From Eucalyptus grandis (lineage: Eukaryota; Streptophyta; Magnoliopsida; Myrtales; Myrtaceae), in the NCBI RefSeq assembly GCF_016545825.1, contig NC_052618.1, forward strand, positions 41,362,196 to 41,426,195: 64,000 bases of DNA, written 5' to 3'. Below are positions 33,785 to 44,272 of this stretch, piece by piece (the stretch's first letter is position 1; the number at the start of each line of letters is the position of its first letter). The position numbers and the translations under genes were made by a program. The notes beneath the pieces are model-generated. The model ran no database searches and was not told the origin of the DNA. It saw only the letters and a list, made by a program, of their open reading frames with translations.

Positions 33785-36700
33785 TGTCATGCCCTGATCC
33801 TCGGGCACGTGCCCATCTCTCAACTGGTCGATTAAATAGCGAGGTCTCTGGATGCATCGCCGACCCTTTCATTTTGATACGCATGCAGAAGCATATAAAT
33901 ATTCCCCAAACAATAAAACAATGGAATAGAAAAGTATGACCAAATTTCGAACTTTAAAGACAACCACACTTATATACAATGCAAACCATAATGCATATAT
34001 ATATACAAGGTAAACTACTAAGCGAAGTTCTAAACAACAAGCTCACAACAAAGTCTACAGACAGGGGTGGGATTTCAATCCTCATCTGGATCCTCCTCTG
34101 GGTCCTCCTTTGGGTCCTCTTCCTCCTCAGCGATCTATCCTTCCATGCTCCAGTTAGAGTCCACTGCTGAGTTCACCGGGGAGTTAGAATCGCCCTCGAG
34201 CTTGGGATCCTTCGCATCAATCACTGATCCACCCTTAGGATCTGTTGTCCCCTTCTCAAACACTTCCTCTAAAACTTACAGAGGTACATCAGATTCCGGC
34301 ATAGGGCCCACCATTCGTCCATCATTGTGATGGCGATACCACAACCGGTATTTGTGGGGCACCTTTGGGGTTCACCTATATCAACCCAAACGGTGAATTT
34401 CACCAGTACATGGGTGATGGTGTATAGGAATGTGACAACCTATTTCAGTGATCTCTTCGGGTATACAAAAATGCAAGGGAGGAGATGGAGGTACAACCAT
34501 CTAGGGACCTGAAATGTTGTCCCACAATGGAGTGAGACTACGTCTCAGCAAGTTCTACCCTCCTAAAACCCGATTAGGAAGCAAATACGCCATAAGGGCT
34601 GCCTAAGCACAACATGGGTCAGGGGACTTACCTTGGCCTCAGTTCCACCCTGCAAATTAATATCATTTACAAATGTCGATTACATGTTATCGCGACCTTC
34701 TCCTAATTGGTACATTCAATACTATCTATAAAGTCCTATCAAATTAGAACTACTCATCCAAAACTAATAAATAGATAGTATAGCTTGCCCAAAACTGATA
34801 ATGTAATATGCTGTAGATATGTTCATAAAAAACTGATAGATTAAGGCCCTTGGGCCATCATAGTATACTATATATGCTCGCCCAAAGCTAATAATATATT
34901 GCTCACCCAAACATGATAATATGGTATACTATATATATGCTTCCCCAAAGTTGATATAATATGCTTGCCCAAAGATAACAATTTAGGGCCCTTTGGCCAA
35001 AATAGTATACCACTCCACTTATATAGCCAATTTTTTATTTTTATCATACTCGATAAAAATAGCCGTGCATGGGTATATGATCGGCCTTAGCCAAAATACC
35101 ATAATTTCACTTTCACAATTCCCACCATTTTATATAGTTCACCAAAATATTTTTGGCATTGTGAACTGATGCTCGGTTATTTTCCAAACAATTACCAAAA
35201 TAATTAATTTATGAATAAAATCCTAAAATCACAATTAAATCAATTCAGCATGAATTATAGCTTAAATAAATAAACAGATTGCACCACAATAACCAGCACA
35301 AAATTACGGTCGTTGACTATGCTAACCTAATTTCCATAAAATAAATAAATAAATAAATAAATAATTACGGAAAATATTAAATAAATGCCAATAAATCCAA
35401 CTTAGGCCCGTAATGCCTAATTGGACACCGAAACGGACCCGGAAAAATTTCAAGGTTCGTTAAATAAATATTAGAACGTGTCTACTTGCTAATTGCACTA
35501 ACTAACCACTTAACATGCATCGACAATTAATTAAATTTCACTAATCTAATCTAACTAACCACCTCATCTATCTAAGTCTAAACTAATCAATCCCTAAGCA
35601 TGATTAACCTACTAAGTGAGGATTAGTGAGTTAAACTCACTTGTTCGACAAGCCGGTCGGTTCAAATTGACGGGGACGCAACGAGGCTCGATACTCTCCA
35701 AAGTGGACCTAGCTTTTGGGGCCGGGAAGTGGGCCAAAACAGGCCTACACAGTGCTCAAATACCCACTTTTCCTACTCTATGTCCGTTGTTGTTCTTGGG
35801 CAAGCAAGGTGGATCGGTAGCTGCGCTTGCTTGAAAACAGTGAGGGAAGGTAGGCGGGGACAGTAGCGGTCTTGGACGGGGGAGACGGTGGCTCACGGCA
35901 GTAGCAGGAGCTCCGGCGATGCTCTAGGAGCTTTGAAGGATAGCAAGCAAGGTTGAACGAACAGATGAGGTGGCGGAGGAGGGTGCAGCTCGAGCGCGAC
36001 TCCGGTGAGTAGTGAGCCGCATCCCTAGCTCTGGCAGTGGCTGCGACGACTGCTGGCTTCTTCTACTGAACTTCTGGACTTCAAGTAGCAGCAATGGAGA
36101 TGGGAAAGGGATTTGCTTGACTGCTTGAAGGGGGGAGGAAACCGATTCAACAAGTGGGACCGGTTTTGGTCCCCTTGACCAGTTTGTCTCAATCCATTTG
36201 GTCTCCCACCACCAGCTAGTGTCCACCCATGATTTTCAGACCCAATTGCCCCCTTCTAGAAGCTTGAAGAGGTCCAATAATCACAGCCATGGGGGTGCTA
36301 CGACTTTCAAGTAATTTGGCTTCAATTGGACACTTATCCTTGCTTGAATCAACACAATTCGGCCTCAATAAATTTAATTGATGCCACACCGATCCAAATG
36401 GTATTTTTCCTCACCATCACCACCCACTTGCTTCCCAATTTTGCGATCAAGAATGATCCCTGACTTTTTTTGGACAAAAATGGCCCTATGATAACTTTTT
36501 CCCAAAAAGTCTCGGTTTACAGAAAAATCTTCTAAGACCGAGTTGACGTTCCTAGAATTAATTGTGACACGACAGAACTTTTAATTTCTAAAATTGAACT
36601 CAAATTCGTGGTTAATTTCAATTTGACGCGTTTTTAGCGTGATTTAGGCTACCGGGTAGGGTTTCGAAATTTTTAGTGCAAATGACCCATGGTCGATTTT

Positions 36701-37120
36701 CTTCGATCCATAATGAACCCACTCGACACATTGGCGACTCTCGGTTATTATGAGAATCTAAAAATTCAAATACAGACACAAGGTACCAAAACGATAGAAA
36801 AATCGGTCTAGTGCCGACTGACAAGAATTTTCCAAATTAGTAGAGTCACCCATGTTTAGCCACACATCTTAGTCGAATTGACCTATCTCTGACCTCTTAT
36901 TAATTTTTGATTGTGTTGTAGTGACCTCTAAAGATAAGCACGGTCGAAAAGCCAATTCTTGGTTGAATTCTCAGGTTTATCACATTAAAATTCCTTAATG
37001 GCTTCCCTAGATATTCTATTTATCTCAAGAGTGATCGGTTCTGAAAATAGCCCTATAAGCTCGTCGATGAAATGCCCGATTTATTTAATAAAAAAATGAT
37101 TAAAAATTTGGGATGTCACA
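33785..37120 (-). mobile_element. Solo LTR, 3.3 kb, TSD TGTTA
   Basis: It begins TGTCATGCCCTGATCCTCGG and ends ATTTGGGATGTCACA, flanked by the perfect 5-bp repeat TGTTA (33780-33784 and 37121-37125). It aligns over its full length with the interrupted LTR at 43752-52378. There, the PBS next to the TGTCATGCC end shows that this end is the 3' end of the LTR, so the orientation is minus. It has no internal genes. It is inserted in the leader of the Tat-like element. Open frames at 33979-36226 are not conserved genes. Confidence 0.92.
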
Positions 37121-37547
37121 TGTTAGCATGGGCTAAGAAGATATTCAATTTGAAAGGCGAAGAAAGCATGAATTGCGATGATTTTTGAAAAAGACTTATA
37201 TCCCTTGTTGAGGCAAATGAAATTTCTTGTAGTAAAGGACTTTGTAATATGCTTGAGAATAAAAATATCAACTGAAAGTAATTTCTTTTGATTTTTTTTT
37301 AAACTTTATGGTAATTACTTCCAAATTTAAATGATCATGGTATCAAATCCTAGACTAATCATGGACCACTCAATATATACAAGAAGGTAAGTAAATCGCA
37401 AAGTACACGAAAAAGTAAAGCGTGCTCAGTAGTCAATAATCACAAAACATTCTAAAAAATAAACCTCTAAGCTACTGACTTGCATAAAAAAAACAAAAAC
37501 AAGTTAGTAAAGTGTTTAAACAAGATAAAACGACTTAAGTCCTCAAG

Positions 37548-39475
37548 TGTCCCCGAGGAGTCGCCAAGGCATCGTGACCTCTTTTTTCAGCGCCCGATCG
37601 GGGTGAATGCTTGCAGAGGCTAATGGTTGAGTTATGTCTATTAGGCTCGGCTTGGGCTACGACTTTATCATCCAAGTTTTTAATCTGTAAGTTAATTTTA
37701 AAATGGAGTCGCCACTAATCAATTGGGGGTGGGTTGATTAGAAACCCAAGCAAAGTATCAGGATAAATACTCGCTCCTGCGCAACTAGAGAAATTAGGTT
37801 CGGGGACTTGATTACATTAGTTGATCACTAATGCCCTTCCGATGCTTAATCTTATTTAAATCCTAAAACTTTTTGGATTTTTGAGAGGTTTTCCATGCAT
37901 TTGTAAATGAAAAACATTTTTTTGAACATTTTTCTATTTTTGAACGTAAAATACATTTTTGGATTTTTGATCTTTTTTCTTAAAATATAAATTATTTTTT
38001 GGCTTTTTATGACTTTTTTTGGTTTTTTGGGGAAAATATAGATTTTTATTTTTTATTTTTTGGGAAAATAAATATTTTTGATTTTTATTATTAAAATATT
38101 ATATTATTATAAAAATGAATCGGGTTGGATCCTGAGGTGGGTCCGACTCGGGCCGTGAGCCTGAGACCCGGATGGGCCTGCAATGCAGGCTTGGCTTGGG
38201 ATTTTTTTTTTTTTTTTGCTTAAAAGAAAGGGGCTTAGCCCACACGTTGGAATTGGGCCTATTTTAATTAAAAATGGGATGCCCGGCCCAACGACCCAAC
38301 CCGCTTGAGGAAAACCTTAGGGAATCGGGTCACGCGCTCGACTTTGCCGGTTCCACCCGATTCGTAGCACCTCCTCCCTCTCTCTATTTGCGGTGCCAAA
38401 GGAGGGGCTGGGGCGGTGGCTCGCATCGATGGTGGTAATGATGTAGAGGATGGCGGTGGTTAGGTCTCGGAAGGCAAAGCAACGACGAGGATGGCATTTT
38501 AGGGTTCGTTGTCACTTGTCCTTGGCGTCGGCATGGCACGACGGCGCTGGGCTGGTGCTACGACGGGGCTGGATCTCGCAACGTCTCGGCATGGCAAGGT
38601 CAGGATCAGTAGCAGTTGTCGGGACGAGCAGCTGCACAGCTCGATGAAGATCTGATGCAACAGCACAGCTCAAGGGACGATGTCTGGCCTAAGAGTTGGG
38701 TCGGCGTGACAGTGGAGGGACGGCGACGCAATGGTGGCATAGCGTCAGGTGGGCGGTGACAGCGGTAGTAGGCGACAACAACTCCCAGATCTGGTTAGAT
38801 CTGGCCCTTCTGCCGACCCTCGCCCTTAGATTTGTCACCGGGACGTCCTCTTTCTCCGGCCTACTCACTCAAACCCGAACCTCTCCCTCTTCAACCGACC
38901 TCCATTCAGATCTGGGCTCGCTCGCTCTCGAACCTCACCCGAAGTCTCTCGGTGGGAAGCTTTCCGAGCTTGCATGCCTTCGACCTTCCTCAATGTTGTC
39001 TGTTTGTCTTTCTTAGCCCTCCTCGACGCCCTATTTATAGGTGGGGGGGAAGGCCGGTCAGCGGAGGGTGCGCTGATTGGCCTTGGGCGAGGCCGGACCG
39101 GTGTCCCATTGCTGTTACTCTTCCCCTCTTCATCATAGGCGTCCTCGAGTGCGTCGTCGTTGCTGCGCGTGGCCTGCAGAGGTGGAGAAGGAAGGAGCGA
39201 GGAAGAAGAAGAACAAAGAGGAAGGAAGAAAATGAGGGGGAAAGGGGGCTGGGTTGTGTGGGCCAGGCCCTTTGGGCCCGCGCGAAAAAGAAGGGGCTGG
39301 GCTCATAGGCCCAGCTCCAGTGACTTGCTTCTATTTTCTTTTTTGTTCTTTTGTTTTTATTAATTTTTGTTGTTGTTTTTATTAATTCTTTTTTTATCTG
39401 AAAAAGAGGAAAAAAAAACATAAATAAAGAAACTAAGGCCTAACAAAAAATCTAATCAAAATTTAAGTGTTGACA
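37548..39475 (-). mobile_element. LTR of a Tat/Ogre-like gypsy element
   Basis: In minus orientation it starts TGTCAACACTTAAATTTTG and ends GGCGACTCCTCGGGGACA. It shares with the LTR at 24092 the start, the TATA neighbourhood (CTATTTATA at 39031-39039 on the plus strand), the GC-rich leader and the AT-rich U5-side sequence. It is the probable 5' LTR of the element whose gag remnant is at 32060-33580. No matching target duplication was found at the two ends (TCAAG against CCAGA), as expected if the other LTR is elsewhere or lost. GC-rich frames at 38450-39420 are artefacts. Confidence 0.75.
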
Positions 39476-40006
39476 CCAGATGTAGATGCTTTGGGACTTT
39501 TATAATTTTGGATGACTATTCTTCATTTTCTTCTTGTCTTGGTCATATATGAGGCGAATTAATCATCAACTCGCATCATGGGGACCTTGCGAGTGATTAG
39601 TTTTCTTTTTTCTAAATGGATAGTCGGGTTCTTCGAGTACCCAATAATTAAGTGAGTACTTAATGATCATGTATATTCAATACTTAGATTAAAGTGCATG
39701 AAATAACTATAGGATTACGTGAGAACGCTCAATTTGAAATTAATCTATGCTTTTTATATATCTACTAGAAAGATAGAAATTGCATATCAAGTTTCATAAT
39801 AATATTCTTCTGTGGAACCTTGAAATTACTTTATTGTCATTGCAAAAACCGTTAGTGCAAAATATATACTGAAGATTGTTTCTTTCAATCAAACTACTTA
39901 CATTATATAGCCAAATTTTGAAGATATTCACAAAGTGAGGCCCAAGTCTAATAGTTGCATAAGGACAACACAAAATCAAAATCGACTAACATCCGAAGCT
40001 ATTCAC
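39476..40006. other. Paralogue of 5760-6470, no gene
   Basis: AT-rich 3' flank of the SAUR-like locus, collinear with copy 1 sequence. Confidence 0.55.
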
Positions 40007-40014
40007 CTACGGAA

Positions 40015-40356
40015 TTACGAAGCACATAATCCCATTACTTTTTCCTCCGCGACATGCATTTTTAGTCTCTTCAAGTTCTGCATTCGCTTGATTAATAGCC
40101 TCGTCGAAATCCTCTTGCAAGCGAAGTAACTTGTGCGGTCATGCTCCGAGACAATTTGATCTTGAAGCAATTCTTGTAGCTTTTGGCATTTCAAATATTC
40201 CAAAGGAATGACGCAACACGTCTCCTCTTCACCCATATGCACGGCAAAGCATCCGTTTGGAGTCCCCTTCGACTCTTCGTGTTTCGACATTTGGATGATC
40301 GAGCAAAGCTTTCTTGCGATCGTTGTCGCCATTGAAATTCTTTTCTTTTTCCTCAT
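40015..40356 (-). CDS. SAUR-like auxin-responsive protein, probably frameshifted
   Basis: The 113-residue frame from the ATG at 40356 (a second ATG at 40332 gives MATTIARKLCSII) contains GCFAVHMGEEE-T-C-C-VIPLEYLKC-QKLQELLQ at residues 35-65. This is the SAUR core pattern G-Y/C-FAV-x-x-GE...F/V-VIP-x-x-YL...F-x-ELL. SAUR proteins regulate PP2C.D phosphatases and plasma-membrane H+-ATPase to control cell expansion; that is family knowledge, not shown here. After ELLQ the usual EEE-FGF and PC motifs are missing. A different minus frame (40138-40007) reads LQEDFDEAINQANAELEE and is the one matched at 6475-6590, which suggests a frame change after the core. The gene may be a pseudogene. Confidence 0.6.
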   Translation of the reverse strand: MRKKKRISMATTIARKLCSIIQMSKHEESKGTPNGCFAVHMGEEETCCVIPLEYLKCQKLQELLQDQIVSEHDRTSYFACKRISTRLLIKRMQNLKRLKMHVAEEKVMGLCAS

Positions 40357-40440
40357 GAAATCACTACGCCAAAGGTTTGACAACAACCTTGATATAACCA
40401 ACGAGGCATATGATGATCGTTGTTGCTTAATGATATTCAA

Positions 40441-40870
40441 CTTCCGCTTTTGTGATGCAAGAAAATGTGGTCATCAAGGGGAGCAGATAGTATAAAAAGA
40501 AAAAAGTTTGGGGCATAGTATGTGAGAAACGAGAAATCTTTGGGAGGAATATTGGCTGACCCTCCTATGGCCAAGTCGCTTCATCGGTGGTGCCAACCTT
40601 TGGCTATTCTGTGACCCAGATGCCGTCTACTGCTGCTTCCCGTCGTCGCCCGTTGCACCAACAACGATCAGCCTTGCCGCGATCCCTCCCGACCACAAAA
40701 TAATGATAAAGTCCTTGCCTTGTCGATTCCTCGCCATTGACGAGCGGTTTCTGTCCCTGTTCCGCCGTTGCCGTGTCAAGCTAACACAATTGAATCATCT
40801 CTGCCCTTGCTGTCTTGAGACCCCATGACAATTTTGCTGTCTAGCCAAGGCACGATATCTGACGACGACC
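40441..40870. other. Upstream of SAUR-like gene; GC-richer stretch of unknown origin
   Basis: No TATA box could be assigned. From 40560 to 40860 the sequence is GC-richer and looks unlike both neighbours; it adjoins the truncated 3' side of the gypsy element. Confidence 0.4.
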
Positions 40871-40872
40871 AC

Positions 40873-41400
40873 TCACTCTTCCTTCTTCAAAAGTCTTGTC
40901 AACGACGATGCTAATGATGAGAACCCTTCAACAAATTGTCTGTAATAACCTGCCAAATCCATAAAACTTATGATCCTTGTCACTATAGTCGGTCTTGGCC
41001 AATTAATCATGGCTTCAATCTTGCTTGTCCATATAGATTCTTCACTTGAAATCACGTGATCTAAAAAAGCAACACGAGTCAACCAAAACTCGCACTTGCT
41101 GAACTTGGCATACAACTGATGAATTCTCAGCATATGTAGCACTAATCTCAAATGACTCTCATGTTCTTCATCGCTTCTTGAATACACCAAAATATCATCG
41201 ATGAACACGATCACAAACTGATCTAGATATTCCTTGAATACTTGGTTCATCAAATCCATGAAGGCAGTTGGAGCATTTGTCAACTCGAATGGCATTACAG
41301 TAAACTCATAATGACCATAGCGAGTATGAAATGCTGACTTAGGAATGTCCTCCTTTCTGATTCTCAACTGATGATATCTTGTTCTCAAGTCGATTTTCAA
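40873..41400 (-). pseudogene. Gypsy reverse transcriptase fragment (Del/Tekay-like)
   Basis: The frame holds the RT core in order: [20 protein letters not shown] (canonical DLRSGYHQLR), [40 protein letters not shown] (catalytic box, usually YxDD; here FIDD), and [15 protein letters not shown] before the RNase H domain. It stops at LLKKEE, and RNase H and integrase are absent because the element is truncated at about 40870. Further RT N-terminal sequence continues at 41400-41660 with a frameshift and stops. It would copy the element RNA to DNA; this copy is dead. Confidence 0.9.
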
Positions 41401-41872
41401 AATATCGTTGCTCCTTGCGCTTGATCAAACAAGTCATCGATCCTCGGGAGTGGATACTTGTTCTTGATCGTTACCTGATTGAGTTGGCGATAGTCGATGC
41501 ACAAATGCAACGAACCATCTTTCTTCTTTACAAATAGAACTGGTGCTCCCTAAGGTGATGCGCTGGGACGAATGAATCTCTTATCCAATAACTCTTGCAT
41601 CTGCACCTTCAGTTCCTTCAACTCAGATAATTCCATCTAGTAAGGAGCTTTGGAGATTAGCTTTGCCCCGAGTGCTAGCTCGATCATGAACTCAATTTCT
41701 CTCCTAGTAATTCATTTGAAAAGACATCTAGAAATTTTTGTACCACAGCAATGTCTTCCATCTTCAGCTCCTCAACTGTCGTATTCACGAGAGTTGCTAA
41801 GTACCCTTGACAACCCTCGTCTAACAAATGAGTTGCCTCTAGCGACGAAATCAAGACAATCAAGGGTCCTTC

Positions 41873-42376
41873 TCAATTCCCAACAAACTCGAAACTCTCA
41901 CCCTCTAACGAGCAAAACTGAATCAATTTGCAATAGCAGTCCATTTTAGCTCGTTGCTTGGTAAGCCAGTCCATGCCAATTATCAAATCAAAGTCATACA
42001 TGGCTAGGACTAACAAGTCTATTTTCCCCACTCGCTCACCAATCGATAACTTGCAACCAAAATAACCCAAAGTAGTAATAACTTTATCCTTCAATGGTGT
42101 AGATATACTAACTACCGACTCCAACAATATAGGACTGACTCTTATCAACTTAACATATTGTTCGGCAATAAAGGAATGAGTTGCTCTTGAGTCAAATAAA
42201 GCGTAAGCAGGATGGTCGTTCAACGAAACCATACCTGTGATCACGTTAAGCACAGCCTCTGCCTGACCTTGTGTGATGGCATACACCGTGCCCTGAATTG
42301 GTGGTCTCAGCTGTCCTCTTTGTGGCACATTCTGAGGTGCATACCCTCTGATTTGACGCATAAGTGCCGGCGGCAA
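41873..42376 (-). pseudogene. Gypsy aspartic protease region
   Basis: Contains PAYALFDSRATHSFI, where the normal catalytic motif is D-S/T-G-A-T-H-S-F; glycine is replaced by arginine, which would disable the active site. LIIGMDWLTKQRAKMDCYCK downstream is the typical gypsy motif between protease and RT. It lies between the zinc knuckle and RT on the minus strand, as expected. Confidence 0.88.
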
Positions 42377-42403
42377 CTGTGGTTGTCCTCTTGGTCTGTT
42401 AGC

Positions 42404-42445
42404 ACATTCCCTGATTATGTGGCCCTATTGGCCACATCCAAAACA
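42404..42445 (-). pseudogene. Gag zinc knuckle (CCHC) with internal stop
   Basis: On the minus strand the codons read CFGCGQ-stop-GHIIREC: the Cx2Cx4Hx4C nucleocapsid knuckle is complete except that a TAG codon interrupts it. Confidence 0.8.
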
Positions 42446-42722
42446 AACACTCGGCCTTTGAGGACACGGTGCTGAACCATGTCGCCTTCCACAGATGTGA
42501 CAGGCCATTCTGACTCGACCCTAATTTTCCGATTCCACCCTTCTTGTTAGGCGGAACGTGGAATCTTCCTCCAGGTATGGGCCTCTTCCCATGACGAATT
42601 CCTTCTCGATGTGAAGTAAACCACGATCCAGACGAGGTGACTTGTTCATTAAAGCTCCTTTCAAGCAGCTATACTCAACGATAGATTTCTCGATAATCGA
42701 CCAAGTTGAGCGGCACCAGTGG

Positions 42723-43546
42723 CTACTTCAACTCTTGTTGAAGGCCATTCTTGAACCTTCGAGCCTTCTCCTCAGGGTCTTCAATCATTCTCGAAGCATA
42801 CTGAGATAGCTTCGCAAACTTGACCTCATATTGGTCAACAATCATTGACCCCTGACGGAGTCTTAGAAATTCTTCTATCTTCTGCTCTTTTGCATTCCTT
42901 GAGAAATATTGTTCATTGAACGTCCTAAGGAATGCATCCCATAGTGGGACCACTCCATCTAGAAACAATGTCTCTCTGGTGGCTTTCCACCAAGTGTTGG
43001 CGTTACCCTGCCACTGGTAAACTGTCAGGGTTATTTTCTCTGCCTCTATGCACATGAGAAGTGCAAAAGCCTTCTCCAAATCTTGTATCCACGGTGAGGT
43101 GGCCTTGGGGTCTCCGATACCTGTGACTCTTGGCGGGCTCAGCTTTAAAAATTGCTCCACTAGCTTATGGATCAGTCTCTCTCTGTTTAAAACTACATTC
43201 CCAACTGGAACATCGGCGATGTGTGGCAGCGGTTGCGGCAACAATGGCAGCATTTGTAGCGGCAATGGCGACGGCTTTAACAGTAGCGGTAAAGGCGGCA
43301 GCTTGACTTTGGGCTTGCTGCTCCATCATATCCCACATGGCATCTAGGGCTTGCGTGATTCCAATGGATCCCAAATCATTAAGGGCTACAACCCCAGCAC
43401 CAACAAGAGGTGGTGCTATGCCACTTGCACTAGCCTGTGCTGGCGCTTGACCTCGGCCTCCTCGGGTACCGACCTTGGTCGGTATCCTACCCGAGTTATG
43501 GCCCTATCGGTCCTCTTGGTAGGAGTTCTTGGCTCCTAATCACTCA
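42723..43546 (-). pseudogene. Gypsy gag, frameshifted
   Basis: The start near 43546 reads MSD, a stop, then PRTPTKRTDRAITR-like basic sequence. An A-rich frame (MGSIGITQALDAMWDMMEQQ, 43374-43165) follows, then a shift near 43200-43260 into the main gag frame (43265-42723). That frame holds W-I-QDLEKAFALL, YQWQGNANTWWKATR, W-D-AFLRTFNEQYFSRNAKE and EFLRLRQGSMIVDQYEVKF. These are the standard chromovirus-type retrotransposon gag motifs (Retrotrans_gag). It is dead through at least one stop and one frameshift. Confidence 0.88.
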
Positions 43547-43728
43547 TGGCTCAACTTTAACTACTGAAGCTTGCTTCCAATTCCACACCGAATTAGAAAC
43601 AAAGTGGTCCAAACAACAAGCAATTCTACCAAACAACTATTATAGACATGCATCAGCATAAAATTAAAGGTCTTTCCTACTACTTTCCCATGAACAATCG
43701 CACCTTATCACTCAAATCCTTAACCATT

Positions 43729-43740
43729 GCTCTAATATCA
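43729..43740 (-). other. Primer binding site of the gypsy element
   Basis: The minus strand reads TGATATTAGAGC, two changes from TGGTATCAGAGC, the complement of the plant initiator-methionine tRNA 3' end. It lies 11 bases inside the LTR boundary at 43752 and fixes 43752-52378 as the 5' LTR in minus orientation. Confidence 0.75.
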
Positions 43741-44272
43741 CTAAACGGGGATGTCATGCCTTAATCCTCGGGCATGCACCCATCCCTCAACTGGTCGATT
43801 AAATAGCAACGTTCCAGGACACATCGTCGACCCTTTCATTTTAATATGTATGCAGAAACATATAAATAATCCCCACACAATAAAATAATGGGATAGAAAA
43901 GTAAAACCAAATTTCGAACTTTAAAGACGACCACACTTATATACAATGCAAACCATAATGCATATAAATACAAGGTAAACTACTAAGCCAAGTTCTAAAC
44001 AACATGTTCACAATAAAGTCTACAGACAGGGGTGGGATTTCAATCCTCATCCAGATCCTCCTCTGGGTCCTCCTCCGGGTCCTCTTCCTCCTCAGTGATC
44101 TCTCATTTTTCCATGCTCTAGCTGGAGTCCGTTGCTGAGTTCATCGGGGAGTTAGAATCGCCCTTGAGCTTGGGATCCTTCGCATCAATCACCGATCTAT
44201 CCTTGGGATCTATTGTCCCCTTCTCAAACGCTACCTCTAAAATTTACAGAGGTATATCGGATTTCAACATAA

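Noticed and set aside
38450..39421. GC-rich frames upstream of the SAUR-like locus
   Set aside because: They are inside the minus-strand Tat-like LTR and correspond to the leader of the sister LTR at 24092.
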